Both the position numbers and the translations under genes were made by a program. Under the pieces are notes generated by a model, which saw only the letters and a program-made list of their open reading frames with translations, had not been told where the DNA came from and ran no database searches. A stretch of 15,722 nt of DNA, taken from contig JAFCGF010000044.1 of assembly GCA_017608295.1 (NCBI GenBank), forward strand, positions 1 to 15,722, given 5' to 3'. This document shows, one piece after another, positions 1 through 8,068 of the stretch; the first letter of the stretch is position 1, and each line of letters opens with the position of its first letter. This DNA comes from Candidatus Woesearchaeota archaeon (GTDB taxonomy: Archaea; Nanoarchaeota; Nanoarchaeia; Woesearchaeales; JAGVZT01).

Positions 1-1163
1 GTGATGGTATTTTTAATCCCCAGGCCATGACCTACTTCATGGAACATCACGTTGCTGAAGAACGCATCGAATTTTACATGGTCACGCTGGGAGGAATCGA
101 TCAATACACCGGCAATGGGGACGAGGATATGATCAAACTTCGCTCTCATCGCATTTTTCAGTTGTAGCCGGCGGCTCCCTTTTTTAAGCTGAACCCGTTC
201 GTCATTGGGAAGGTTGATGGCAATGGTTTTGCTTCCGGCATTCATATCACCAGCGCTATAGATAATGTCATACGCATTCAGGTCAGAGCCGGTTCCGGGT
301 TTCTCCTGCTTGTATTTGGCATCAACAGGCAACTGTTTTTGAAGTTTCGGCAAATACGCGGTAAATTTCTCCAGGCGCTTACTCCACTCTTTGTCTTTAA
401 TCAATATGGCTGCTTCATAAGCCGTTTTATAGCCAAAAAGATTGTCTTCATAATTTTCAATCGGTCCGACTACGAAATCAATGGTGTTGGTTTTCATATC
501 CATCCAGGCCATGTCGGAAGGGAAGTAATCATCCATGACCAGAGCTTTTGCTCTCAGCTCCAGGTATCTCTTCAGCCCTTCATCCTCAGCAAGGGATGCT
601 GTCTGTATCAGGAGGCCGGCGGCTTTCTCTACAGACTCCCTGAACACCTCGTGATACCAGACTGATTTCAAGCTGCCATCCTCTTCTCTCCAGATGAAGG
701 TATACTGGCTTGTCTTGTTGGGATCATCCCACGCTTCAAACTCCTCTTTCGTCATATCCTCCGGATAAAAGTTGGCTCCCGGTGGTTTGGCGCCATAATC
801 TGAAAGAAAAGGTTTGTTTCCGTCGAGACGTTCCCACGGCCCATAGTTGATCCCGGCAAATTCCCTGGCATCTATGTTGGTCAGGCTATCGAGGAATGTG
901 AGTTTGTTTTCGCGAAAAGCCTGCTGCCAGAAGAGGTTGTCCATGATCCGTGCCACCTCGATCAACATGGGGATCATCTGCTTCTCTTTTTCTGTCAACA
1001 AAGAGAGATCGGTGGTCAGCTTCACCACTGCAAATTCATTTACTTTGGCTTGCATCAGGGAATCGAATTGTGTCATCTCCACTGTTTTGGCTGACCGGTT
1101 ACAACTTGTCATCAGGGTGATCCCAAAGCAAGCTGCAATGAATAGGCTAAAAAAGGTTTTCAT
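1..1163 (-). CDS. M49-type zinc metallopeptidase lipoprotein (dipeptidyl-peptidase III-like), C-terminus cut off by window edge
   Basis: I translated this gene from the reverse strand; it opens at the ATG whose complement is 1161-1163 and is still open at base 1, so 387 residues are visible and the C-terminus is missing. The N-terminus is a short hydrophobic signal ending in a lipobox (LMTSC, Cys21), so a periplasm- or outer-membrane-anchored lipoprotein is expected. Near the visible end is HEVGHGLG (residues 375-382), an HExxH zinc motif. Together with the preceding hundreds of helical residues this resembles M49 (dipeptidyl-peptidase III) family proteins. Classical M49 enzymes carry the longer HExxGH; shortened HExxH versions are known in some bacterial M49 members. 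The second zinc-ligand motif (EExxAD type) would lie beyond the window, so catalysis cannot be confirmed. It is divergent from the SPFH gene, sharing a 115-base intergenic region with it. Family assignment is from motif and general resemblance, not from a search. Confidence 0.8.
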   Translation of the reverse strand, partial: MKTFFSLFIAACFGITLMTSCNRSAKTVEMTQFDSLMQAKVNEFAVVKLTTDLSLLTEKEKQMIPMLIEVARIMDNLFWQQAFRENKLTFLDSLTNIDAREFAGINYGPWERLDGNKPFLSDYGAKPPGANFYPEDMTKEEFEAWDDPNKTSQYTFIWREEDGSLKSVWYHEVFRESVEKAAGLLIQTASLAEDEGLKRYLELRAKALVMDDYFPSDMAWMDMKTNTIDFVVGPIENYEDNLFGYKTAYEAAILIKDKEWSKRLEKFTAYLPKLQKQLPVDAKYKQEKPGTGSDLNAYDIIYSAGDMNAGSKTIAINLPNDERVQLKKGSRRLQLKNAMRAKFDHILVPIAGVLIDSSQRDHVKFDAFFSNVMFHEVGHGLGIKNTI

Positions 1164-1221
1164 AAAAATGGAATTTTGTGAAGGTTTTTGTTATTTAATA
1201 GTTTTGGTATCTGTTTCTTGG

Positions 1222-1272
1222 TATATTTGATGAAATTTTAAGCAAATTTAGTATTTACCTTTCAAAACCCAA
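1222..1272. promoter_or_regulatory. Two face-to-face Bacteroidota-type promoter candidates between divergent genes
   Basis: On the plus strand TATATTTG (1222-1229) matches the Bacteroidota -7 element TAnnTTTG and would drive the SPFH gene at 1279; the nearest upstream TTG (1204-1206) leaves only 15 bases of spacing, which is short. On the minus strand TAAATTTG (complement of 1243-1250) also matches, with a TTG (complement of 1270-1272) 19 bases upstream, and would drive the M49 gene. Both predicted start sites fall near base 1236, so each transcript would run through the other promoter. The sequence matches are seen directly; function is inference. Confidence 0.4.
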
Positions 1273-1278
1273 GTAAGT

Positions 1279-2154
1279 ATGTCAGGAATTCCATGGATTA
1301 TTATCATCGCCTTTCTTTTGTTGCTTTTCTTTATCGGTATCCGTATCGTGCGCCCTACGCACCGCGGGCTTATAGAACGGTTTGGAAAATATCACCATTT
1401 TGCCAATCCCGGATTTCACTGGATTATTCCGGTTATCGATAAAATGTATCAGGTCAATATCACTGAGAGGATGATCGATGCCGAACCACAGGAGATCATT
1501 ACCAACGATAACCTGAATGCCAAAGTGGATGCCCAGGTCTATTTCAAGATCAAATCTGAGGATGAACAGGTAAAAGCATCGCAGTATAATGTGAACCGGA
1601 TCGAATATCAGATAGTCAACCTGGCCAGAACAACGCTCAGGAACATCATCGGAACCCTGACCCTAAAATCTGCAAACAGTGAGCGGGGCAGGATCAACAA
1701 GGACCTTCATTCGACACTTCTGTTAGAAACCTCCAACTGGGGGATCGAGATCATTCGTACAGAGTTAAAAGAGATCGAACCACCGAGAGATGTACAGGAT
1801 ACGATGAATAAAATCGTCAAAGCGGAGAATGAGAAGATAGCGGCCATCGACTTTGCTACTGCTCAGGAGACACAGGCCGATGGATTGAAACGGGCTGAAA
1901 TTCGTAAAGCTGAAGGGGTGAGGCAGGCTGCTATCCTCGTGGCAGAAGGAGAGGCACAGGCTATCCAACTGGTAAACGAAGCAGCCGAAAGATACTTTAT
2001 CGGCAATGCTCAGTTGCTAAGACGCATCCAGGCTCTTGAAGTATCACTTGCGGAGAATACGACCATCGTCGTCCCTGAAGGAGCAGACCTGGTGAACCTG
2101 ATCGGGGAGATGGCGGGAGTGATTCCGTTAAGAAGCAAGAAATCAGAGGATTAA
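1279..2154 (+). CDS. SPFH/Band 7 domain membrane protein, stomatin/prohibitin family (paraslipin-like)
   Basis: This 291-residue protein has one N-terminal membrane segment (about residues 4-24) followed by the typical SPFH entry VRPTHRGLIERFGKY and a Band 7 domain to about residue 180. After that comes an alanine/glutamate-rich helical stretch (about 185-245; repeated AE, AEG and EAQA patterns) that forms the oligomerising coiled coil in this family. Proteins of this class assemble into large ring- or cage-like complexes in the inner membrane and are linked to membrane organisation and control of membrane proteases. The length is close to the family norm of about 300. Bacterial slipins are often encoded beside an NfeD-type partner; none is present here, the next gene being convergent and starting 17 bases after the stop. 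The start ATG is preceded by the candidate promoter at 1222-1229. Assignment to the paraslipin subgroup is less certain than assignment to SPFH. Confidence 0.9.
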   Translation: MSGIPWIIIIAFLLLLFFIGIRIVRPTHRGLIERFGKYHHFANPGFHWIIPVIDKMYQVNITERMIDAEPQEIITNDNLNAKVDAQVYFKIKSEDEQVKASQYNVNRIEYQIVNLARTTLRNIIGTLTLKSANSERGRINKDLHSTLLLETSNWGIEIIRTELKEIEPPRDVQDTMNKIVKAENEKIAAIDFATAQETQADGLKRAEIRKAEGVRQAAILVAEGEAQAIQLVNEAAERYFIGNAQLLRRIQALEVSLAENTTIVVPEGADLVNLIGEMAGVIPLRSKKSED

Positions 2155-2171
2155 TGATGTCGGATAGCCTG

Positions 2172-2963
2172 TTATTTTTCAGGTCTCCCGGCAATCAACT
2201 CCATGAGTGCATCTTTGGTCTTTTTGATCGTGGCACTAAAATCTTTACTTACTTTCTCAAGCTCCCCGGAGATCGATTTATAACCGGCCTGTAATTCTGC
2301 TTTAAAGGCTTCAAACTCTTCAACAGATGTTTTGTGCATCGAGTGATGAGCAGCCATCTCTTCCTGATGTACCTTCTCCAGGTTCGTAATTTTCAGTTCC
2401 AGCTCGGTTGAGAAAGCATCAACGCGTTTTTCCAGTCCGTTGAAGGATGCATTGGTCTGCGCTTTTATTGCTGACAGCTCTTTTGCAGCAGTAACCGTAT
2501 GATCGTCGAACCTTTTATTGCTTTTTCCCAGTTCTTCTTCCAGATTTTGCTGAGAGGAACGTGTGTGACTGCGAAGTACAAGCAGCCAGATTAATAAAAT
2601 GAGGAATAAAACAGACAGTCCTGCCGGAATTAAAATAGCGAGCAAGGTTCCTGATTTTTGCTGTGTATCCAGCCGGCCATCAAGATTTGCCTGCTCTGTT
2701 TGTAGTTGTACCAGGGAATCTTGTTGTGTGATAATCTGGTGTCGTTGAACTGCAAGAAGCTGATACAGACTGTCGAGAACCACCTGTTGCCTGACCAACC
2801 TTTTTTGTAGTTCCTGATTGGATCTGTTCGTGCGGTTCACCGATCTGAGGATGCGATTCTTTTCAACCTGAAAATCTTTGATGGACAGGTAGGTGGTATC
2901 CTGGCCAATCGAACACACAGGTAGTAAGATGGTTACTACCAAAAATAAAATAAATTTTTTCAT
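2172..2963 (-). CDS. Coiled-coil membrane protein of unknown function
   Basis: This 263-residue protein is not recognised as a named family. Residues 1-21 form a signal peptide (MKKFILFLVV start, SIGQ end). Residues about 30-100 are rich in Gln, Leu, Asp and Arg with heptad-like spacing, consistent with a coiled coil. Residues about 106-131 form a strong membrane helix followed by Arg-Ser-His-Thr-Arg. Residues about 135-255 form a second long charged helical region (many Glu/Lys, repeated LE and EL pairs). If the signal peptide is cleaved and the positive-inside rule holds, the first coiled coil is periplasmic and the second cytoplasmic. The gene converges on the SPFH gene, 17 bases away, and lies downstream of the patatin gene in the same direction, but has its own good promoter candidate in the 86-base gap. 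No enzymatic motif is visible. Confidence 0.75.
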   Translation of the reverse strand: MKKFILFLVVTILLPVCSIGQDTTYLSIKDFQVEKNRILRSVNRTNRSNQELQKRLVRQQVVLDSLYQLLAVQRHQIITQQDSLVQLQTEQANLDGRLDTQQKSGTLLAILIPAGLSVLFLILLIWLLVLRSHTRSSQQNLEEELGKSNKRFDDHTVTAAKELSAIKAQTNASFNGLEKRVDAFSTELELKITNLEKVHQEEMAAHHSMHKTSVEEFEAFKAELQAGYKSISGELEKVSKDFSATIKKTKDALMELIAGRPEK

Positions 2964-3005
2964 TTGTCGATGATTTGGTTTTTGTGAATGGATATTTTAA
3001 TGCGT

Positions 3006-3036
3006 TAAATATACTATATAAAAGTCTAAATGTCAA
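3006..3036 (-). promoter_or_regulatory. Promoter candidate for the coiled-coil membrane protein
   Basis: Read on the minus strand there is a TTGACA (beginning at base 3036) and, 20 bases after its TTG, TATATTTA (complement of 3006-3013), one base off the Bacteroidota -7 element TAnnTTTG. The same stretch also fits a sigma70-like TTGACA-N17-TATATT arrangement. The predicted start site is about 35 bases upstream of the gene's ATG (complement of 2961-2963). Confidence 0.5.
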
Positions 3037-3049
3037 CTTTTATTTGAGT

Positions 3050-3985
3050 CTATTTTATAATCCCTTTCTGAATCAGTATCTTCCGGATCTCCGGTATGGC
3101 CTCTTTTGCAGCTTTAACTCCCGCTTCAAACATCTGGTTATTCTCTTTTGCACTCATCAGTGGCATCCCTTTCAAATCAGGAGAGATGATGATATCAGCA
3201 TACCTGAGGTTGTGATCCCTTAGTTGACGTGCTGCTACTGAGAATGCCCGGTAGAGTACTTCCGTTTTGTTTTTTAGATCTGGTGCGGTATCCCAGGTTG
3301 CCATGACATCCACTGCGACGATCACGGTTGGATCATAGGCTTTGGCAACATCTGTGGCGACGTTGTTGATGATCCCACCATCGGAGAATAGGGTCCCATA
3401 CATCTGAACGGGTTCAAAGATGTAGGGGATCGCACATGATGCGTTCACCGAAGGGGCAATTGGTCCGGATGAAAGGGCAACGGATTTGCCTTTGTTCATA
3501 TCTGTCGTGACAGCCACGAAGGGTATTTCTGTCTCTTCGATATTTTTTACATGTAAGTGCTGATTGAGATATGTTTGAAGCCGTTTTCCTGAAACAAATC
3601 CTTCGCTGGAACGGATAATAGAAAAGTCGAATACATCTTTTGCTTTGATGTCGTTAACCAGTGGAGTAAGGGAATCGATATGCGGGTAATCTGCATAGAG
3701 TGCTCCGACCATGCTGCCGGCACTGGTGCCCACGATCAGGTCAATAGGGATATTTTCATCTTCCAATACTTTGATAACGCCTGCATGTGCAGTGCCATGA
3801 AAAGCTCCTCCTCCCAAAACCAGAGCTACCCGGGGCGAATATTCCAGGATACGGGCAGGAGGCATGGAAGCAGGTTTATCAATTATCATGAACTTCTTTG
3901 AACAGGAGGTGAAGAGGGAAATTCCCAGAATAAGTGGAACAATGAATAATCCCGGATAGGATATTCTGTTTTGCCGCTGTTTCAT
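3050..3985 (-). CDS. Patatin-like phospholipase, lipoprotein
   Basis: This 311-residue protein carries the three patatin signatures in order: the glycine-rich oxyanion loop GGGAFHG (residues 58-64), the nucleophile elbow GTSAG (86-90, catalytic Ser88) and the Asp-Gly dyad motif DGG (Asp202). Patatins use this Ser-Asp dyad for acyl-ester hydrolysis of phospholipids or other lipids; the natural substrate here is unknown. The N-terminus is hydrophobic and ends in a lipobox (FTSC, Cys28), so the protein is predicted to be a lipoprotein exposed to the periplasm or anchored in the outer membrane, rather than a cytosolic patatin. It has no C-terminal BamA/omp85-like barrel of the kind seen in larger bacterial patatins; after the catalytic domain only a short tail remains. 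It is divergent from the transglutaminase-like gene. Start ATG is complement of 3983-3985; an internal Met41 start would lose the lipobox. Confidence 0.92.
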   Translation of the reverse strand: MKQRQNRISYPGLFIVPLILGISLFTSCSKKFMIIDKPASMPPARILEYSPRVALVLGGGAFHGTAHAGVIKVLEDENIPIDLIVGTSAGSMVGALYADYPHIDSLTPLVNDIKAKDVFDFSIIRSSEGFVSGKRLQTYLNQHLHVKNIEETEIPFVAVTTDMNKGKSVALSSGPIAPSVNASCAIPYIFEPVQMYGTLFSDGGIINNVATDVAKAYDPTVIVAVDVMATWDTAPDLKNKTEVLYRAFSVAARQLRDHNLRYADIIISPDLKGMPLMSAKENNQMFEAGVKAAKEAIPEIRKILIQKGIIK

Positions 3986-4029
3986 TGGAGTTGAATTTAG
4001 CTTGCAATATACCGATTTATTTTAAGTTT

Positions 4030-4037
4030 TATATTTG
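4030..4037 (+). promoter_or_regulatory. Candidate -7 element upstream of the transglutaminase-like gene
   Basis: TATATTTG fits TAnnTTTG exactly. The closest useful upstream TTG (4002-4004) is 25 bases away, somewhat long. If this element is real, transcription starts near 4044, which is downstream of the ATG at 4038 and favours the ATG pair at 4056/4059 as translation start. Confidence 0.35.
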
Positions 4038-4055
4038 ATGTTTCGTAAATTTGGA

Positions 4056-5135
4056 ATGATGAAAGGTCTCCTTTTCTCGTTGCTGATCTCACTTCTGATT
4101 GTTTCCACAATCACGGCCGGTGAATGGGATGCTGACTCATTGGTCCGGTCCATTCCTCCCCGGGTTACCCACTCACCCGGACTGTTTGCCTCTTACCTGG
4201 AAACAACTTTCCCGACAGATGAGGAACGTGTAAAAGCACTCTATATCTGGTTGGCAAAAGAGATCGATTACGATGTGCGTAAATCAACCTCCCCGATACG
4301 GATAGAGAGCCTGAATAAGCTGGTTGATGCCACACTCAGCACTCGCCGGGCTGTCTGCCAGGGGTATGCTGAAGTATTCCGGAATATTTGTAATCGATTG
4401 GGAATCAAAACGTTCACAGTCCATGGATACACGAGGATGGATGGCAAGAACAAATTCGATCTCGGACATGCCTGGAATGCTACCCGGATTGACGGTGAAT
4501 GGTACCTGTTTGATCCGACATGGGGAAGTGGCTATGTAAATGACGGCCGTTATTATAAAAGCTTCTCTTGGAACTTCTATAAAGCACATCCCGACAGCCT
4601 GCTATCCACCCATATGCCTTTCGATCCGATCTGGCAACTGAAATCCTATCCCATTACACATCCTGAATTCCTGGCAGGAGAAAAAAGCGGTGAGCAGTTT
4701 TTTAACTTTGCAGACACTCTGGAACTTTTCTGCACCCTGGGAAAACTGGAACGGGCAGAGGAAAGCCTCCGGCGTGCAAAAAGCATACACGTTGATATCC
4801 GTGAACTGACTCGTGTATACCGGAAATTCAGTTCCTATATTTCTAACATCCGGAGCAATTACTACATCGATATCTATAACAATGCCGTTCATGCGATGCA
4901 TGCAGCCGTGGATTATTTCAACGATTTTCAGTCACAAAAAGGAAAGCATAGAAATGATCCCGGATATCTTCATAAATTGCTGGCTTCATCCCGCTCTATG
5001 GCAGAACTTGCCCGTCAGAAGATGACACAGATTGAACCCGGCGTCTATATGACCGCTGGTGAAATCCGCTCTATTCAAAAGGATATCAGGAGTTTGGAAG
5101 AGGCAATTTCGTTCGAGTTGAAGCAACTGAGATGA
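4056..5135 (+). CDS. Secreted transglutaminase-like (papain-fold) protein
   Basis: With this start the protein is 359 residues. Residues 1-21 form a clean signal peptide (MMKGLLFSLL start), and then comes a transglutaminase-core domain (about 50-165) with the catalytic triad in its usual order: Cys101 in AVCQGYAEVF, His138 in GHAWN and Asp153 in LFDPTWG. Bacterial proteins of this fold can be cysteine peptidases, cross-linking enzymes or amidases, so the reaction is unknown. The C-terminal half (about 210-359) is helical and charged and is not recognised. An ATG at 4038 and a TTG at 4035 are in frame and would add six or seven residues; I prefer 4056 or 4059 because a promoter-like TATATTTG ends at 4037 and because the signal peptide is already complete. 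The gene is divergent from the patatin gene, and the next gene starts 86 bases downstream. Confidence 0.88.
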   Translation: MMKGLLFSLLISLLIVSTITAGEWDADSLVRSIPPRVTHSPGLFASYLETTFPTDEERVKALYIWLAKEIDYDVRKSTSPIRIESLNKLVDATLSTRRAVCQGYAEVFRNICNRLGIKTFTVHGYTRMDGKNKFDLGHAWNATRIDGEWYLFDPTWGSGYVNDGRYYKSFSWNFYKAHPDSLLSTHMPFDPIWQLKSYPITHPEFLAGEKSGEQFFNFADTLELFCTLGKLERAEESLRRAKSIHVDIRELTRVYRKFSSYISNIRSNYYIDIYNNAVHAMHAAVDYFNDFQSQKGKHRNDPGYLHKLLASSRSMAELARQKMTQIEPGVYMTAGEIRSIQKDIRSLEEAISFELKQLR

Positions 5136-5180
5136 TATCCAACTCTCATACACACCCGATCACATATCTAACATTATACG

Positions 5181-5188
5181 TATCTTTG
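5181..5188 (+). promoter_or_regulatory. Candidate -7 promoter element for the 890-residue secreted protein
   Basis: TATCTTTG matches the Bacteroidota -7 consensus TAnnTTTG exactly and sits 33 bases before the ATG at 5222, giving a predicted leader of roughly 27 bases. No TTG is present at the usual distance upstream, so the match is to the -7 part only. Confidence 0.45.
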
Positions 5189-5221
5189 TAACTTCAAATA
5201 GAGTTTCAAAATTATCGACAC

Positions 5222-7894
5222 ATGAAAAAGAGAACAACCTTGTTAATATCTTTCCTGGTTTTCACGGCTTATGTTGTGAATTCTCAGGATGCACCAATAA
5301 ATCCTTCATCAGTAATCACCGGCACCTATCATGGAGTGAGCAAGGCACTCCGGGATCTGCCACCCATGACGGTTGTGGAGTTTATGGAGATTGAGGCGAA
5401 GGCCATGAAGAAGCAGTTCAACGAAGGGCTGAAATACCGGAATTATCCATTTGCCGCAACATCTCTTCCTAAAGGAGATGACCCTGCATGGCAGCGAACT
5501 ATGGGAACCACACTATTGAACAGGTCACCGATAGTAAATTTTAACGGACAAACCTCTCCATATTATCCTCCGGACTGTAATGGGACAACCGGGCCGAATC
5601 ATTACATGCAGACCATCAACACGGTCTATGCCATCTACGATAAAGCCGGAACACTGGTTGCCGGTCCGACCAACCTGAACCTATTGTTCGGCAATGTCCC
5701 GGGGGCTAGCCACAACGATGGTGATCCGATCATTTTATATGATGAACAGGCCGATCGCTGGCTTGTGACTGAATTTTCGATCTCCTTTTTCGGATCCAAC
5801 TATATGCTGATTGCAGTATCCACTACCAATGATCCTACCGACACATGGCATCAGTATTCATTTCAGGTAGATGCGATTCCTGACTATCCGAAGTTCGGAA
5901 TCTGGCAAAACGGTTACTACATGGGCGTGAACAACAGCTCGGGAAATGATATCTATGTTTTTGAACGTGAGCCAATGCTGGTTGGGGGGACTGCTCTGGC
6001 AGTTAACTTTAATAATCCCTGGAGACCTGCTTCTTCTGACGGGTTTATGTGTGTCCCTCCGCTGGATAACGACGGAGAGTTTGCTCCAGCCGGATCGCCC
6101 GGACTCTACATCGCATTCAATGACGATGCTCTTGGCGGTGGTTCCGACCAGTTGTGGATCTATGAACTGGATGTGGATTGGACCAACCCTTCGGCAGCGA
6201 CCTTTGAGCGTGTACAGCAAATTGATGTATTGCCGTTCAATGCAAGTTTTGGTCCTACCTGGAACAACATCATCCAGCCCGGAACCGGACAGAAACTGGA
6301 TGGGATCCCGCAGGTGGTGATGAATGTGCCACAATACAGGAACTTTGGATCCTATCAGACGATCGTTTGCTGCCACACAGTCAATGTGGATGGATCAAAT
6401 CATGCAGGAATGCGCTGGTATGAGTTACGGAGAACGACCGGTGACTGGACTGTCAGGCAACAGAGTACTTATGCACCCGACAATGAAAGCAGATGGATGG
6501 GCAGCATCATGCTGAACGGAAGTAACAAGATTGCTCTCGGCTATTCAGTTTCCAGTTCATCTGTTTTTCCGAGTATCCGGTATTGCGGACAATCTCCTGC
6601 CGAATATGCCAATGCAACAGGAACGCTCGATATCCCGGAAGATACGATATACACCGGAGCATACTCCCAAAGCGGCGGAAACAGATGGGGAGACTACTCG
6701 TTAATGGCTATTGATCCCGTTGATGATGAAACATTCTGGTATACCAACCAGTATGTAGGGCCGGGAGGCAGCAGAAGAACCCGGATCGCTTCTTTTCAGT
6801 TCATTACCGGACCATCGGTAACTACCCTTGCGGCCACGAATGTAACTTCAGTCTCTGCTACCTTGAATGGATCGGTCAACCCCCAGGGGGAGGCGACGAC
6901 ATACTACTTTAAATATGGAACAAATCCTGCTTCTCTTTCCGATTCAACGGATGCGGTAACGACCGGCTCGGGTTCAATCCCCGTGGATGTCAGTGAAAAC
7001 ATTACAGATCTGATCAGTAATCAAACATACTATTTCAGGATCGTGGCTGAGAATCCCTCCGGAACCTCTATCGGCTCAGACCTCTCTTTTTCAACTGGGA
7101 CAGCCTCCTCCCTGGCGGTCATACCTCCAAATCAGAATGTAGGCACAATGGCAGGTAACACAGATTTTTACGTCACATCCAATACGAGCTGGACCGTGCT
7201 CAGTGATGCCACCTGGTGTACGGTGATACCTGCGGGAACGAACAATGATACCATCATTGCGACATTTACTGAAAACGCCTCATTTGATACCCGAGTTGCA
7301 AACATAACCGTTTCGGCTACCGGCACCCCTTCACAGACGGTCACAGTAACCCAGGCAGGAGCCCCACTCACGCTGCTTGTGGAGCCACCGAACCAGAATG
7401 TGACTGCACAGGCAGGAAATGCCAGTTTTAACGTGACTTCAAATACGAACTGGACAATAGTAAGCGATGCTTCGTGGTGTATTATTGAGACGCCTTCAGG
7501 TTCAGGAAACGGGACCATTGATGTAACCTGTCCCGCCAACCTTCTCGGACCACAGCGAATAGCCAACATTGCTGTTTCAGCTGCATCCGTAAACACTCAA
7601 ACCGTTACGGTTATACAGGCGTCAAGCATTGGAGTGGATGAACTGGCCGGGAACGAACTTCGCATCTATCCGAACCCCAATGCAGGATCTTTCAGGATTG
7701 TACCGGCTGAAAACAGTAACGGGATATTTAGCATTACAATCCAGGATCTGAACGGCGTTGTGATCCTGGAGAAGGAGCTTCAGGGAAAAAAAGAATATGA
7801 GGTCAATATTTCATCATCGCCACAGGGCCTCTATCACATCATCGTTAAAACAGAGAACAATCTCCTGGTTCGGAAACTGGTGGTCATCAAGTAA
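5222..7894 (+). CDS. Large secreted protein with fibronectin III-like, two BACON domains and a T9SS sorting tail
   Basis: This 890-residue protein starts with a signal peptide (residues 1-21, ending NSQ). Residues about 90-530 form a large Gly/Trp/Tyr/Asp-rich region with many short strand-like segments; it could be a propeller-like surface domain but no family or active site was recognised. Residues about 531-626 resemble a fibronectin III domain (SATLNGSVNPQG...YYFKYG...YYFRIVAEN). Two BACON-like repeats follow, about 630-712 and 717-800; each carries the SNTxWT..SDAxWC pattern and ends in TVTVTQA or TVTVIQA. BACON domains are Bacteroidota modules often tied to carbohydrate or mucin binding. 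Residues about 812-890 are a T9SS type A tail (LRIYPNPNAGSF, then QGLYHIIV and a Lys-ending terminus), which directs outer-membrane translocation. This tail is clearly different from the six tails downstream. It is separated from the array by 543 bases and probably transcribed alone. Confidence 0.88.
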   Translation: MKKRTTLLISFLVFTAYVVNSQDAPINPSSVITGTYHGVSKALRDLPPMTVVEFMEIEAKAMKKQFNEGLKYRNYPFAATSLPKGDDPAWQRTMGTTLLNRSPIVNFNGQTSPYYPPDCNGTTGPNHYMQTINTVYAIYDKAGTLVAGPTNLNLLFGNVPGASHNDGDPIILYDEQADRWLVTEFSISFFGSNYMLIAVSTTNDPTDTWHQYSFQVDAIPDYPKFGIWQNGYYMGVNNSSGNDIYVFEREPMLVGGTALAVNFNNPWRPASSDGFMCVPPLDNDGEFAPAGSPGLYIAFNDDALGGGSDQLWIYELDVDWTNPSAATFERVQQIDVLPFNASFGPTWNNIIQPGTGQKLDGIPQVVMNVPQYRNFGSYQTIVCCHTVNVDGSNHAGMRWYELRRTTGDWTVRQQSTYAPDNESRWMGSIMLNGSNKIALGYSVSSSSVFPSIRYCGQSPAEYANATGTLDIPEDTIYTGAYSQSGGNRWGDYSLMAIDPVDDETFWYTNQYVGPGGSRRTRIASFQFITGPSVTTLAATNVTSVSATLNGSVNPQGEATTYYFKYGTNPASLSDSTDAVTTGSGSIPVDVSENITDLISNQTYYFRIVAENPSGTSIGSDLSFSTGTASSLAVIPPNQNVGTMAGNTDFYVTSNTSWTVLSDATWCTVIPAGTNNDTIIATFTENASFDTRVANITVSATGTPSQTVTVTQAGAPLTLLVEPPNQNVTAQAGNASFNVTSNTNWTIVSDASWCIIETPSGSGNGTIDVTCPANLLGPQRIANIAVSAASVNTQTVTVIQASSIGVDELAGNELRIYPNPNAGSFRIVPAENSNGIFSITIQDLNGVVILEKELQGKKEYEVNISSSPQGLYHIIVKTENNLLVRKLVVIK

Positions 7895-7923
7895 TCTGAA
7901 TAGACTTGTTTAACCACAAACTT

Positions 7924-7942
7924 GATGAGTAGTTTATTCATC
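7924..7942 (+). terminator. Weak hairpin after the BACON protein gene, possible terminator
   Basis: An 8-bp stem (7924-7931 with 7935-7942, one G-T wobble, 3-base loop) starts 30 bases after the stop codon at 7892-7894. It is not followed by a run of T, so intrinsic termination is uncertain. Confidence 0.25.
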
Positions 7943-8068
7943 ATGGCTGTCTCATTTTCATGATAATGTGCTCGGGTTGTATAGATATGCAGATGAATTC
8001 GATGTATTTTGTTGATAAAGATATCACTTTTCTATTAAAGATCAAACGTTAAAGAAAAGGGGTTATAC

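Noticed and set aside
339..1230. Plus-strand open frames at 339-665 and 847-1230
   Set aside because: They lie opposite the M49 gene, whose reverse-strand frame runs unbroken with a lipobox and zinc motif; the plus-strand translations have no recognisable signal or domain.
2168..2183. CCTG/CAGG hairpin between the convergent genes as a bidirectional terminator
   Set aside because: The stem is only four base pairs and lies partly inside the coding end of the minus-strand gene.
5858..7596. Long minus-strand frames inside the BACON protein gene (5858-6376 and 7168-7596)
   Set aside because: The plus-strand frame contains coherent domains over these regions. The antisense translations look like shadows.
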